Assembly: GCF_027587195.1 (NCBI RefSeq)
Contig: NZ_JAPDDP010000062.1
Coordinates: forward strand, 1 to 47,163
Source of the DNA: Solirubrobacter phytolaccae
GTDB taxonomy: Bacteria; Actinomycetota; Thermoleophilia; Solirubrobacterales; Solirubrobacteraceae
Direction: 5' to 3'
Length of the DNA: 47,163 nucleotides
Below the pieces are notes generated by a model, which was given only the letters and a program-made list of their open reading frames with translations, did no database searches and was not told the origin of the DNA. Positions 7,570 to 14,474 of the stretch are shown in pieces. The translations under genes were made by a program, and so were the position numbers. Position 1 is the stretch's first letter. Each line of letters begins with the position of its first letter.

Positions 7570-8430
7570 CTAGCGGAGCAGCGACAGGACGCCCTGCGGC
7601 GCCTGGTTGGCCTGCGCGAGCATGCTCGTGCCGGCCTGCTGCAGGATGTTCAGCTTCGTGAACTTGGTCATCTCGGACGCCATGTCCACGTCACGGATCC
7701 GCGACTCGGACGCCGTCAGGTTCTCCTGGTACGTGGCCAGGTTCGCCAGACGGTGCTCGAGACGGTTCTGCACCGCGCCGTACGTGCCGCGCTGCTTGGA
7801 GACGTTCTCGATCATGTCGTCGATCGTGCCGATGTCCGACACGCTGCCGCCGGTGAGGAGCATGCCCGAGGCCGCGGCCGAAGCCGTGGCGGTGGACAGG
7901 CCCGTCAGGTTCGACAGACCGCCGGTGGACGCGTCGCCGCTGAACGCCGGCGCACCCATGGAGATCGTCTCGCCCTCGTTGGCACCGACCTGGAACTTGA
8001 ACGTGCTCGACGTGCCGAACAGCGTCTTGCCGTTGAACTTCGTGTCGCTGAGGATGGTGCTGATCTCCTTGGCGATCTCGACAACCTCGGCACCGATGGC
8101 CTGCTGGTCGTTGTTGTCGAGGGTGCCGTTGTTGATCTGCACCTTCAGGTCACGAACGCGCTCGAGCATCGAGTGCACCTCGGCGAGGGCACCTTCCGCC
8201 GTCTGAACGAGCGAGATCGCATCCTGCGCGTTGCGCTGCGCCTGGCCGAGGCCGCCGATCTGGCCACGCATCTTCTCAGAGATGCCCAGGCCGGCAGCGT
8301 CGTCCGCGGCACGGTTGATGCGGTAGCCGGAGGAGAGCTTCTCCATCGACTTGGAAGCCTGCGACGACGTCGCCGTCAGCTGACGGTGCGTGTTGAAAGC
8401 TTCGATGTTGTTCTGGATACGAAGGCCCAT
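7570..8430 (-). CDS. flagellin, copy 3
   Basis: 286 residues with conserved D0/D1 ends. Distinguishing features: GLGQAQRNAQDAISLV instead of the usual GLAQAQRNAQDGISLV, and VGANEGET where the other copies have VGANQGET. The centre is Ser/Thr/Ala rich (STGGLSNLTGLSTATASAA). The helix SKQRGTYGAVQNRLEHRLANLA is shared with copy 5. Own promoter, leader and terminator. Confidence 0.97.
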   Translation of the reverse strand: MGLRIQNNIEAFNTHRQLTATSSQASKSMEKLSSGYRINRAADDAAGLGISEKMRGQIGGLGQAQRNAQDAISLVQTAEGALAEVHSMLERVRDLKVQINNGTLDNNDQQAIGAEVVEIAKEISTILSDTKFNGKTLFGTSSTFKFQVGANEGETISMGAPAFSGDASTGGLSNLTGLSTATASAAASGMLLTGGSVSDIGTIDDMIENVSKQRGTYGAVQNRLEHRLANLATYQENLTASESRIRDVDMASEMTKFTKLNILQQAGTSMLAQANQAPQGVLSLLR

Positions 8431-8439
8431 GATCTAACG

Positions 8440-8494
8440 CTCCTTGTTTGATCGTTGGTGGTGAGGGCTTGCCGAGGTGACTCCATGTCGCCTC
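8440..8494 (-). promoter_or_regulatory. CsrA-type leader of fla3
   Basis: Hairpin 8474-8494 (8 bp with one C-A mismatch, as in fla1) with loop AUGGA; ACAAGGAG (8440-8448) covers the Shine-Dalgarno. Confidence 0.65.
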
Positions 8495-8500
8495 ATGCAG

Positions 8501-8529
8501 AAAGATCGGCCCCAATGGGGCCGATCTTT
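8501..8529 (-). terminator. terminator-like hairpin after fla4, overlapping the fla3 promoter
   Basis: Perfect 13-bp stem with a 3-nt loop, 33 nt after the fla4 stop; its 3' arm ends in CUUU. Confidence 0.6.
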
Positions 8530-8530
8530 A
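8503..8530 (-). promoter_or_regulatory. sigma-28-like promoter of fla3
   Basis: TAAA (8530-8527), 16-nt spacer, GCCGATCT (8510-8503), inside the hairpin at 8501-8529. The -35 matches the classical TAAA. Confidence 0.6.
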
Positions 8531-8561
8531 GTACTGCTCAGTGATTTTCTGACCCAGCCCC

Positions 8562-9401
8562 TTAGCGGAGCAGCGACAGGACGCCCTGCGGCGCCTGGTT
8601 GGCCTGCGCGAGCATGCTCGTGCCGGCCTGCTGCAGGATGTTCAGCTTCGTGAACTTGGTCATCTCTGCGGCCATGTCCACGTCGCGGATCCGCGACTCG
8701 GACGCCGTCAGGTTCTCCTGGTACGTGGCCAGGTTCGTCAGACGGTGCTCCATGCGGTTCTGGACCGCGCCGTAGTTGCCGCGGACCTTGGAGACGTTCT
8801 CGATCATGTCGTCGAGCGCGTCGATCTTCGACATCGCGCCCGAAGAGAACGCCGCCACGGCGCCGGCCGTCGTACCCACCGCGGCCAGAGCCGTGAGGTC
8901 GGAGACGACGCCGAACGACGCCGCCGCCAGGTCGATGGTCTCGCCCTGGTTGGCGCCGACCTGGAACTTGAACGTGTCCGTGGTCTTGAACAGCGTCTTG
9001 CCGTTGAACTTGGTGTCGTCGAGGATGTTCTTGACTTCCTTGGCGATCTCGAGAACCTCGGCGCCGATGGCGTCCTGGTCGTTGGCGTCCAGGGTGCCGT
9101 TGTTGAACTGCACCTTCAGGTCGCGAACGCGCTCGAGCATCGAGTGCACCTCGGAGAGGGCACCTTCCGCCGTCTGGACGAGCGAGATGCCGTCCTGCGC
9201 GTTGCGCTGCGCCTGAGCCAGACCACCGATCTGCCCGCGCATCTTCTCGGAGATGCCCAGGCCGGCAGCGTCGTCAGCCGCACGGTTGATGCGATAGCCG
9301 CTGGAGAGCTTCTCCATCGACTTCGAAGCCTGCGACGACGTCGCCGTCAGCTGACGGTGCGTGTTGAAGGCTTCAATGTTGTTCTGGATGCGAAGGCCCA
9401 T
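8562..9401 (-). CDS. flagellin, copy 4
   Basis: 279 residues, one of the two shortest copies. The conserved ends are kept; the centre is shortened to a segment beginning DLAAASFGVVSDLTALAAV, and the helix reads ENVSKVRGNYGAVQNRMEHRL. The FGVVSDLT stretch resembles FGVISDLT of copy 6, so these two share a related variable region. Independent promoter, leader and terminator. Confidence 0.97.
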   Translation of the reverse strand: MGLRIQNNIEAFNTHRQLTATSSQASKSMEKLSSGYRINRAADDAAGLGISEKMRGQIGGLAQAQRNAQDGISLVQTAEGALSEVHSMLERVRDLKVQFNNGTLDANDQDAIGAEVLEIAKEVKNILDDTKFNGKTLFKTTDTFKFQVGANQGETIDLAAASFGVVSDLTALAAVGTTAGAVAAFSSGAMSKIDALDDMIENVSKVRGNYGAVQNRMEHRLTNLATYQENLTASESRIRDVDMAAEMTKFTKLNILQQAGTSMLAQANQAPQGVLSLLR

Positions 9402-9410
9402 GATCTAACG

Positions 9411-9461
9411 CTCCTTGTTGATCGGGTTGAAGGGCTGTACTCAGGCGACTCCATGTCGCCT
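9411..9461 (-). promoter_or_regulatory. CsrA-type leader of fla4
   Basis: Perfect 7-bp hairpin 9443-9461 with loop AUGGA; ACAAGGAG (9411-9419) covers the Shine-Dalgarno. Confidence 0.7.
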
Positions 9462-9469
9462 TAACCCAA

Positions 9470-9495
9470 AAGATCGGCCGCGAACGGCCGATCTT
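9470..9495 (-). terminator. terminator-like hairpin after fla5, overlapping the fla4 promoter
   Basis: Perfect 11-bp stem with a UUCG loop, about 30 nt after the fla5 stop; its 3' arm runs into UUUUGGG. Confidence 0.65.
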
Positions 9496-9497
9496 GA
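9471..9497 (-). promoter_or_regulatory. sigma-28-like promoter of fla4
   Basis: TCAA (9497-9494), 15-nt spacer, GCCGATCT (9478-9471), inside the hairpin at 9470-9495. Confidence 0.6.
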
Positions 9498-9525
9498 GGA
9501 ACTGCTCGGTCTGTGGGCTGACCGC

Positions 9526-10386
9526 TTAGCGGAGCAGCGACAGGACGCCCTGGGGCGCCTGGTTGGCCTGGGCCAGCATCGAGGTGCCGGCCTGCTGCAG
9601 GATGTTCAGCTTCGTGAACTTCGTCATCTCGGACGCCATGTCGACGTCGCGGATGCGGCTCTCGGAGGCCGTCAGGTTCTCCTGGTAGGTCGCCAGGTTG
9701 GCCAGGCGGTGCTCGAGGCGGTTCTGGACCGCGCCGTACGTGCCGCGCTGCTTGGACACGTTCTCGATCATCTTGTCGAGATCGGAGATCACGGACATGT
9801 TGTTCGTGGCGAGCGCCGACACGGCGTCGCTGACGGTCATCGCGGCGCCGGCGAGCTGCGTCAGGTTCGAGAGGCCGCCGGTGCTCGAGTCGTTGCCGAG
9901 GCTGGCCGCGGCGATGTCGATGGTCTCGCCCTGGTTGGCGCCGACCTGGAACTTGAACGTGTCGCCGGTGCCGAACAGCGTCTTGCCGTTGAACTTGGTG
10001 TCGTCGAGGATGTCCTTGACCTCCTTGGCGATCTCCAGGACCTCGGCGCCGATCGCGGACTTGTCGTTCGCGTCGAGCGTGCCGTTGTTGAACTGGACCT
10101 TCAGGTCACGGACGCGCTCGAGCATCGAGTGCACCTCGGAGAGGGCGCCTTCAGCGGTCTGGACGAGCGAGATGCCGTCCTGCGCGTTGCGCTGAGCCTG
10201 AGCGAGGCCGCCGATCTGGCCACGCATCTTCTCGGAGATCCCGAGGCCCGCGGCGTCGTCGGCCGCGCGATTGATGCGGTAGCCGCTGGAGAGCTTCTCC
10301 ATCGACTTCGAAGCGGCATTGCCGGTCGCCGTGAGCTGGCGATGCGTGTTGAACGCCTCGATGTTGTTCTGAATGCGAAGGCCCAT
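9526..10386 (-). CDS. flagellin, copy 5
   Basis: 286 residues. Conserved ends; near the N-terminus it has TGNAASKSMEKL where others have TSTQASKSMEKL. The centre (SLGNDSSTGGLSNLTQLAGAA) differs from its neighbours, and the helix SKQRGTYGAVQNRLEHRLANLA matches copy 3. No cysteine. Predicted filament subunit with independent control signals. Confidence 0.97.
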   Translation of the reverse strand: MGLRIQNNIEAFNTHRQLTATGNAASKSMEKLSSGYRINRAADDAAGLGISEKMRGQIGGLAQAQRNAQDGISLVQTAEGALSEVHSMLERVRDLKVQFNNGTLDANDKSAIGAEVLEIAKEVKDILDDTKFNGKTLFGTGDTFKFQVGANQGETIDIAAASLGNDSSTGGLSNLTQLAGAAMTVSDAVSALATNNMSVISDLDKMIENVSKQRGTYGAVQNRLEHRLANLATYQENLTASESRIRDVDMASEMTKFTKLNILQQAGTSMLAQANQAPQGVLSLLR

Positions 10387-10395
10387 GATTCAACG

Positions 10396-10445
10396 CTCCT
10401 TGTTGATCGGGGGGTTGGGCGTATGCAGGCGACTCCTTGTCGCCT
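10396..10445 (-). promoter_or_regulatory. CsrA-type leader of fla5
   Basis: Perfect 7-bp hairpin 10427-10445 with loop AAGGA; ACAAGGAG (10396-10404) covers the Shine-Dalgarno. Confidence 0.7.
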
Positions 10446-10453
10446 CGAACACG

Positions 10454-10479
10454 AAGATCGGCCCCGAAGGACCGATCTT
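10454..10479 (-). terminator. terminator-like hairpin after fla6, overlapping the fla5 promoter
   Basis: 11-bp stem with one U-G pair and a UUCG loop, about 32 nt after the fla6 stop; a poor U-tract follows. Confidence 0.55.
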
Positions 10480-10481
10480 GA
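10455..10481 (-). promoter_or_regulatory. sigma-28-like promoter of fla5
   Basis: TCAA (10481-10478), 15-nt spacer, GCCGATCT (10462-10455), inside the hairpin at 10454-10479. Confidence 0.6.
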
Positions 10482-10511
10482 GCGGTACGGGTCGTATGTC
10501 AGGTATGCGAC

Positions 10512-11348
10512 TCAGCTCAGGAGCGAGAGCACACCCTGCGGGGCGACGTTGGCCTGGGACAGCATCGAGGTGCCGGCCTGCTGCAGGATCGCCAGCTTCG
10601 TGAACCGGGTCATCTCCTGCGCCATGTCCACGTCGCGGATCCGGCTCTCCGACGCCGTCAGGTTCTCCTGATAGGTCGCCAGGTTCGTCAAGCGGTGCTC
10701 CATGCGGTTCTGGAGCGCGCCGTAGGTCCCGCGCAGCTTGGACAGGTTCTCGATCATCGCGTCGACCGTCGAGATCGCCTGCAGGCCCGCCGTGCTCAGC
10801 GCGGTGGCGACATCGCTCACGGCGCTGACGGCGAGCCCCGTGAGGTCGGAGATCACGCCGAACGACGCGGCGCCCATCGAGATCGTCTCGCCCTGGTTGG
10901 CGCCGACCTGGAACGAGAACGTGTCGGAGGCCCCGAAGACGCCCTTCCCGTTGAACTTCGTGTCGTCGAAGATGTCCTTGATCTCCTTGGAGATCTCCAG
11001 GACCTCGGCCGAGATCGCCGTCTTGTCGTTGGCGTCCAGGGTGCCGTTGTTGTACTGCACCTTCAGGTCACGGACGCGCTCGAGCATCGAGTGCACCTCC
11101 GCGAGCGCGCCTTCCGCCGTCTGGACCAGCGAGATGCCGTCCTGCGCGTTGCGCTGCGCCTGGGCGAGGCCACCGATCTGGCCACGCATCTTCTCGGAGA
11201 TCCCGAGGCCGGCAGCGTCATCGGCCGCGCGGTTGATGCGGTAGCCACTCGACAGCTTCTCCATGGCGCGCGAGGCCATGTTCGACGTCGCCGTCAGCTG
11301 ACGGTGCGCGTTGAAGGCTTCGATGTTGTTCTGGATGCGAAGGCCCAT
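10512..11348 (-). CDS. flagellin, copy 6 (most divergent)
   Basis: 278 residues and the outlier of the family. It differs inside the otherwise invariant ends: FNAHRQL instead of FNTHRQL, ASRAMEKL for ASKSMEKL, DMAQEMTRFTKLAILQQ for DMAAEMTKFTKLNILQQ, SQANVAPQG for AQANQAPQG, and a final Ser where others have Arg. These ends pack in the filament core and bind FliS, so this copy may occupy a special place (for example hook-proximal) or be a minor subunit. Its promoter is separate from the preceding terminator and its -10 is GCCGAC. Confidence 0.97.
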   Translation of the reverse strand: MGLRIQNNIEAFNAHRQLTATSNMASRAMEKLSSGYRINRAADDAAGLGISEKMRGQIGGLAQAQRNAQDGISLVQTAEGALAEVHSMLERVRDLKVQYNNGTLDANDKTAISAEVLEISKEIKDIFDDTKFNGKGVFGASDTFSFQVGANQGETISMGAASFGVISDLTGLAVSAVSDVATALSTAGLQAISTVDAMIENLSKLRGTYGALQNRMEHRLTNLATYQENLTASESRIRDVDMAQEMTRFTKLAILQQAGTSMLSQANVAPQGVLSLLS

Positions 11349-11354
11349 GATCTA

Positions 11355-11403
11355 CTCCTTGTTGATCGGGTGGTTGGGCACGTCCAGACGACTCCGTGTC
11401 GTC
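11355..11403 (-). promoter_or_regulatory. CsrA-type leader of fla6
   Basis: 6-bp hairpin 11387-11403 with loop ACGGA. The stem reads GACGAC/GUCGUC where most copies have GGCGAC/GUCGCC, so it changes on both sides and stays paired. ACAAGGAG (11355-11363) covers the Shine-Dalgarno. Confidence 0.65.
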
Positions 11404-11413
11404 CTCGGGGACC

Positions 11414-11441
11414 GCGTCGGCGTAGAACGAATCGATCTTAA
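11414..11441 (-). promoter_or_regulatory. sigma-28-like promoter of fla6
   Basis: TTAA (11441-11438), 16-nt spacer, GCCGACGC (11421-11414). Not overlapped by a hairpin. Confidence 0.5.
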
Positions 11442-11497
11442 GCGATTACTTCCGTTTCGGCTGAGTGGGTTAATCGAAAAGTGGTCCAAGAACGACA

Positions 11498-11523
11498 AAG
11501 GCCGGCCCCGAGGGGCCGGCCTT
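11498..11523 (-). terminator. terminator-like hairpin after fla7
   Basis: GC-rich 11-12 bp perfect stem (GGCCGGCCCC arm), 40 nt after the fla7 stop, followed by UUUGUCG. Confidence 0.7.
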
Positions 11524-11562
11524 GACGAAGCTCCGAGCTCGGGTCGCGGGCCCGGCGAGGCT

Positions 11563-12417
11563 TTAGCTCCTCAGCAGCGAGAGCACGCCCTGCGGGGCCT
11601 GGTTGGCCTGGGCGAGCATGCTCGTGCCGGCCTGCTGGAGGATGTTCAGCTTCGTGAACTTGGTCATCTCCTGCGCCATGTCCACGTCGCGGATCCGCGA
11701 CTCGGAGGCGGTGAGGTTCTCCTGGTAGGTGGCCAGGTTCGTCAGGCGATGCTCGAGGCGGTTCTGGACCGCGCCGAGGTTGCCACGGATCTTGGAGACG
11801 TTCTCGATCGCCTTGTCGAGGTCGCCGAGATCGGACAGGTCGCCGGACGACAGCGCGGCGACGACGCTGCTGACGCCGCTGGCGGCGAGGCCGGTGAGGT
11901 CGGACAGGCCACCGGCGTCGATGCCGCCGCTGAGGCCGGTCGGGCTGGTCGTGACCGTCTCGCCCTGGTTCGCGCCGACCTGGAACGTGAAGCCGGTCGC
12001 GCCGAACAGCGACTTGCCGTTGAACTTGGTCTCGCTGATGATCGAGTTGACTTCCTTGGCGATCTCGAAGACCTCGGCGGCGATGGCCTCCTGGCCGCCG
12101 GTGTCGAGGGTGCCGTTGTTGAACTGCACCTTCAGGTCGCGGACGCGCTCGAGCATCGAGTGCACCTCGGCCAGCGAGCCTTCCGCGGTCTGGACGAGCG
12201 AGATGCCGTCCTGCGCGTTGCGCTGCGCCTGGGCGAGGCCGCCGATCTGGCCGCGCATCTTCTCGGAGATGCCGAGCCCCGCGGCGTCGTCCGCGGCGCG
12301 GTTGATGCGATAACCGGAGGAGAGCTTCTCCATCGACTTCGAGGCCTGCGCCGACGTCGCCGAGAGCTGGCGATGCGTGTTGAAGGCTTCGATGTTGTTC
12401 TGGATGCGCAGGCCCAT
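11563..12417 (-). CDS. flagellin, copy 7
   Basis: 284 residues from ATG 12417, the start matching MGLRIQN of all paralogues and preceded by AAGGAG 11 nt away; an in-frame upstream extension to 12456 crosses the leader hairpin and is not credible. It ends LLRS, one residue longer than most copies. DMAQEM links it to copy 6, and SKIRGNLGAV to copies 1 and 2. The centre is Gly/Ser rich (TGLSGGIDAGGLSDLTGL). Confidence 0.97.
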   Translation of the reverse strand: MGLRIQNNIEAFNTHRQLSATSAQASKSMEKLSSGYRINRAADDAAGLGISEKMRGQIGGLAQAQRNAQDGISLVQTAEGSLAEVHSMLERVRDLKVQFNNGTLDTGGQEAIAAEVFEIAKEVNSIISETKFNGKSLFGATGFTFQVGANQGETVTTSPTGLSGGIDAGGLSDLTGLAASGVSSVVAALSSGDLSDLGDLDKAIENVSKIRGNLGAVQNRLEHRLTNLATYQENLTASESRIRDVDMAQEMTKFTKLNILQQAGTSMLAQANQAPQGVLSLLRS

Positions 12418-12428
12418 GGCCAGGGATA

Positions 12429-12463
12429 CTCCTTGTGAGGGACTGGACGACTCCATGTCGTCC
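12429..12463 (-). promoter_or_regulatory. CsrA-type leader of fla7
   Basis: Perfect 7-bp hairpin 12445-12463 (GGACGAC/GUCGUCC, a paired change from the usual GGCGAC stem) with loop AUGGA. ACAAGGAG (12429-12436) covers the Shine-Dalgarno. This is the shortest leader: the two sites are about 8 nt apart. Confidence 0.7.
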
Positions 12464-12479
12464 CGGACGGATACGACAT

Positions 12480-12507
12480 CTGTCGGCCGCCTCGCAGAGG
12501 AGCTTTA
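12480..12507 (-). promoter_or_regulatory. sigma-28-like promoter of fla7
   Basis: TAAA (12507-12504), 16-nt spacer, GCCGACAG (12487-12480). Separate from the upstream terminator. Confidence 0.55.
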
Positions 12508-12537
12508 GCCTGCGTGAGATTCGAGGGAACGCGAGCC

Positions 12538-12569
12538 GGCCCCCTGGTCCGCGAGCGAACCAGAGGGCC
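12538..12569 (-). terminator. terminator-like hairpin after fla8
   Basis: 11-bp stem with one U-G pair (GGCCCUCUGGU arm) and a 10-nt loop, about 12 nt after the fla8 stop; no U-tract. Confidence 0.5.
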
Positions 12570-12580
12570 GAAAGGCGGGC

Positions 12581-13435
12581 TTAGCGCAGGAGGCTGAGGA
12601 CGCCCTGCGGGGCCTGATTGGCCTGGGCCAGCATGCTCGTGCCGGCCTGCTGCAGGATGTTCAGCTTCGTGAACTTGGTCATCTCGGCCGCCATGTCCAC
12701 GTCGCGGATCCGCGACTCGGAGGCGGTGAGGTTCTCCTGGTACGTGGCCAGGTTGGCCAGGCGATGCTCGAGACGGTTCTGAACGGCGCCGTACTGGCCG
12801 CGCTGCTCGGACACGTTCTTGATCATCGTGTCGACGTGGTCGACGTCCGACAGACCGCCGGACGACAACGAGGTGACCGCCTGCGTGGCCGTGGAGGCCG
12901 AGAGGCTCGTGATCCAGCCGAGGCCGTCGGACATGGTCGCGCTGTTGAAGGACGCGGCGGCCAGGTCGATCGTCTCGCCCTGGTTGGCGCCGACCTGGAA
13001 CTTGAACGTGTCGGAGGCGCCGAACAGCGTCTTGCCGTTGAACTTGGTGTCGTCAAGGATCGTGCGGATCTCCTTGGCGATCTCCACGACCTCGGCGCCG
13101 ATGGCCTCCTGGTCGTTCGTGTCCAGGGTCCCGTTGTTGTACTGCACCTTCAGGTCACGGACGCGCTGGAGCATCGAGTGCACCTCGCCGAGCGCGCCTT
13201 CCGCGGTCTGGACGAGCGAGATGCCGTCCTGGGCGTTGCGCTGCGCCTGGGCCAGACCACCGATCTGGCCACGCATCTTCTCCGAGATGCCCAGGCCCGC
13301 GGCGTCGTCCGCAGCGCGGTTGATGCGGTAGCCGCTGGAAAGCTTCTCCATCGACTTCGAGGCCTGCGTCGACGTCGCCGTCAGCTGACGGTGCGTGTTG
13401 AACGCCTCGATGTTGTTCTGGATACGAAGGCCCAT
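12581..13435 (-). CDS. flagellin, copy 8
   Basis: 284 residues. Conserved ends; distinguishing positions are MLQRVRDLKVQYNNG and the helix IKNVSEQRGQYGAVQNRLEHRLANLA. The variable centre reads FNSATMSDGLGWITSLSAS, and the SDGLG tract is shared with copy 9, so these two appear to be sister copies. Own promoter and leader; Shine-Dalgarno AAGGAG precedes ATG 13435. Confidence 0.97.
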   Translation of the reverse strand: MGLRIQNNIEAFNTHRQLTATSTQASKSMEKLSSGYRINRAADDAAGLGISEKMRGQIGGLAQAQRNAQDGISLVQTAEGALGEVHSMLQRVRDLKVQYNNGTLDTNDQEAIGAEVVEIAKEIRTILDDTKFNGKTLFGASDTFKFQVGANQGETIDLAAASFNSATMSDGLGWITSLSASTATQAVTSLSSGGLSDVDHVDTMIKNVSEQRGQYGAVQNRLEHRLANLATYQENLTASESRIRDVDMAAEMTKFTKLNILQQAGTSMLAQANQAPQGVLSLLR

Positions 13436-13444
13436 GAGTCAACA

Positions 13445-13494
13445 CTCCTTGTTGATCGGGGGAAATTGGGCTATGTCAGCGACTCCTTGTCGCC
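13445..13494 (-). promoter_or_regulatory. CsrA-type leader of fla8
   Basis: Hairpin core 13479-13493 (5 bp, extendable by one G-U) with loop AAGGA; ACAAGGAG (13445-13452) covers the Shine-Dalgarno. The weakest stem of the nine. Confidence 0.6.
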
Positions 13495-13502
13495 TTAACC
13501 CG

Positions 13503-13530
13503 AAAGATCGGCCACGAAGGGCCGACCTTT
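13503..13530 (-). terminator. terminator-like hairpin after fla9, overlapping the fla8 promoter
   Basis: 11-bp stem with one G-U pair around a CUUCGU loop, about 31 nt after the fla9 stop; the 3' arm ends in CUUU. Confidence 0.6.
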
Positions 13531-13531
13531 A
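13505..13531 (-). promoter_or_regulatory. sigma-28-like promoter of fla8
   Basis: TAAA (13531-13528), 15-nt spacer, GCCGATCT (13512-13505): the closest of the set to the classical TAAA-N15-GCCGATAA. Confidence 0.65.
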
Positions 13532-13560
13532 GGGACCTGCTCGATGTTTGGTGAGACGGC

Positions 13561-14415
13561 TTAGCGCAGGAGGCTGAGGACGCCCTGCGGGGCCTGGTTG
13601 GCCTGGGCCAGCATCGAGGTGCCGGCCTGCTGCAGGATGTTCAGCTTCGTGAACTTGGTCATCTCCGCCGCCATGTCCACGTCACGGATCCGCGACTCGG
13701 AGGCGGTGAGGTTCTCCTGGTACGTGGCCAGGTTGGCCAGGCGATGCTCGAGGCGGTTCTGCACCGCGCCGTACGTGCCACGGACCTGGGACACGTTCTT
13801 GATCATCTGGTCGATGTCGTCGATGTCCGAGAGACCCTGGTCGTTGAACGCCGAGACCGCGCCGGCGGCCGTCGAGGCCGAGAGGGCGGTCAGCTTGCCG
13901 AGGCCGTCCGAGAGGACCGTGCCGTCGAGCTTGGTCGCGGCGATGTCGATCGTCTCGCCCTGGTTGGCGCCGACCTGGAACTTGAACGTGTCGGAGGCGC
14001 CGAACAGCGTCTTGCCGTTGAACTTGGTGTCGTCAAGGATGTCGCGGACTTCCTTGGCGATCTCCACGACCTCGGCGCCGATGGCTTCCTTGTCGTTGTT
14101 GTCGAGCGTGCCGTTGTTGAACTGGACCTTCAGGTCACGAACACGCGACAGCATGGAGTGGACCTCGGCGAGGGCACCTTCCGCCGTCTGGACGAGCGAG
14201 ATGCCGTCCTGCGCGTTGCGCTGAGCCTGAGCCAGGCCGCCGATCTGGCCGCGCATCTTCTCCGAGATGCCAAGGCCGGCGGCGTCGTCAGCAGCGCGGT
14301 TGATGCGGTAGCCGCTGGAGAGCTTCTCCATCGACTTCGAGGCCAGCGACGACGTCGCCGTCAGCTGGCGATGCGTGTTGAACGCCTCGATGTTGTTCTG
14401 AATGCGAAGGCCCAT
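13561..14415 (-). CDS. flagellin, copy 9 (first in the array)
   Basis: 284 residues, the promoter-proximal copy if the array is read 5' to 3'. Conserved ends; centre TKLDGTVLSDGLGKLTALS, and helix IKNVSQVRGTYGAVQNRLEHRLANLA close to copy 8. It follows the small ORF at 14475 by 59 bp, and its promoter overlaps the 3' end of that ORF. No cysteine, no large outer domain. Confidence 0.97.
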   Translation of the reverse strand: MGLRIQNNIEAFNTHRQLTATSSLASKSMEKLSSGYRINRAADDAAGLGISEKMRGQIGGLAQAQRNAQDGISLVQTAEGALAEVHSMLSRVRDLKVQFNNGTLDNNDKEAIGAEVVEIAKEVRDILDDTKFNGKTLFGASDTFKFQVGANQGETIDIAATKLDGTVLSDGLGKLTALSASTAAGAVSAFNDQGLSDIDDIDQMIKNVSQVRGTYGAVQNRLEHRLANLATYQENLTASESRIRDVDMAAEMTKFTKLNILQQAGTSMLAQANQAPQGVLSLLR

Positions 14416-14424
14416 GATTCAACG

Positions 14425-14474
14425 CTCCTTGTTGATCGGGGTGTAGGGCGAGGTGCGGGCGACTCCATGTCGCC
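14425..14474 (-). promoter_or_regulatory. CsrA-type leader of fla9
   Basis: Perfect 6-bp hairpin 14458-14474 with loop AUGGA; ACAAGGAG (14425-14432) covers the Shine-Dalgarno. Confidence 0.7.

Larger units (their letters stand above)
5609..14415 (-). repeat. tandem array of nine flagellin genes
   Basis: Nine complete paralogous genes lie head to tail on the minus strand, spaced 90-215 bp apart. They share nearly identical N-termini (about residues 1-125) and C-termini (last ~80 residues), with a short variable middle (roughly 130-205). The intergenic segments are also repeated: terminator-like hairpin, sigma-28-like promoter, GGA-loop hairpin, Shine-Dalgarno. This is gene amplification, not a CRISPR or transposon. 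Confidence 0.97.

Noticed and set aside
11311-11500. A small gene in the long interval before flagellin copy 6
   Set aside because: The 214-bp gap is explained by a terminator, a promoter and the leader; no frame with a start and Shine-Dalgarno looks coding.
5609-14415. Regular repeats resembling a CRISPR or minisatellite
   Set aside because: The repeat unit is a whole ~1-kb flagellin gene with its control region; there are no short direct repeats with unique spacers.
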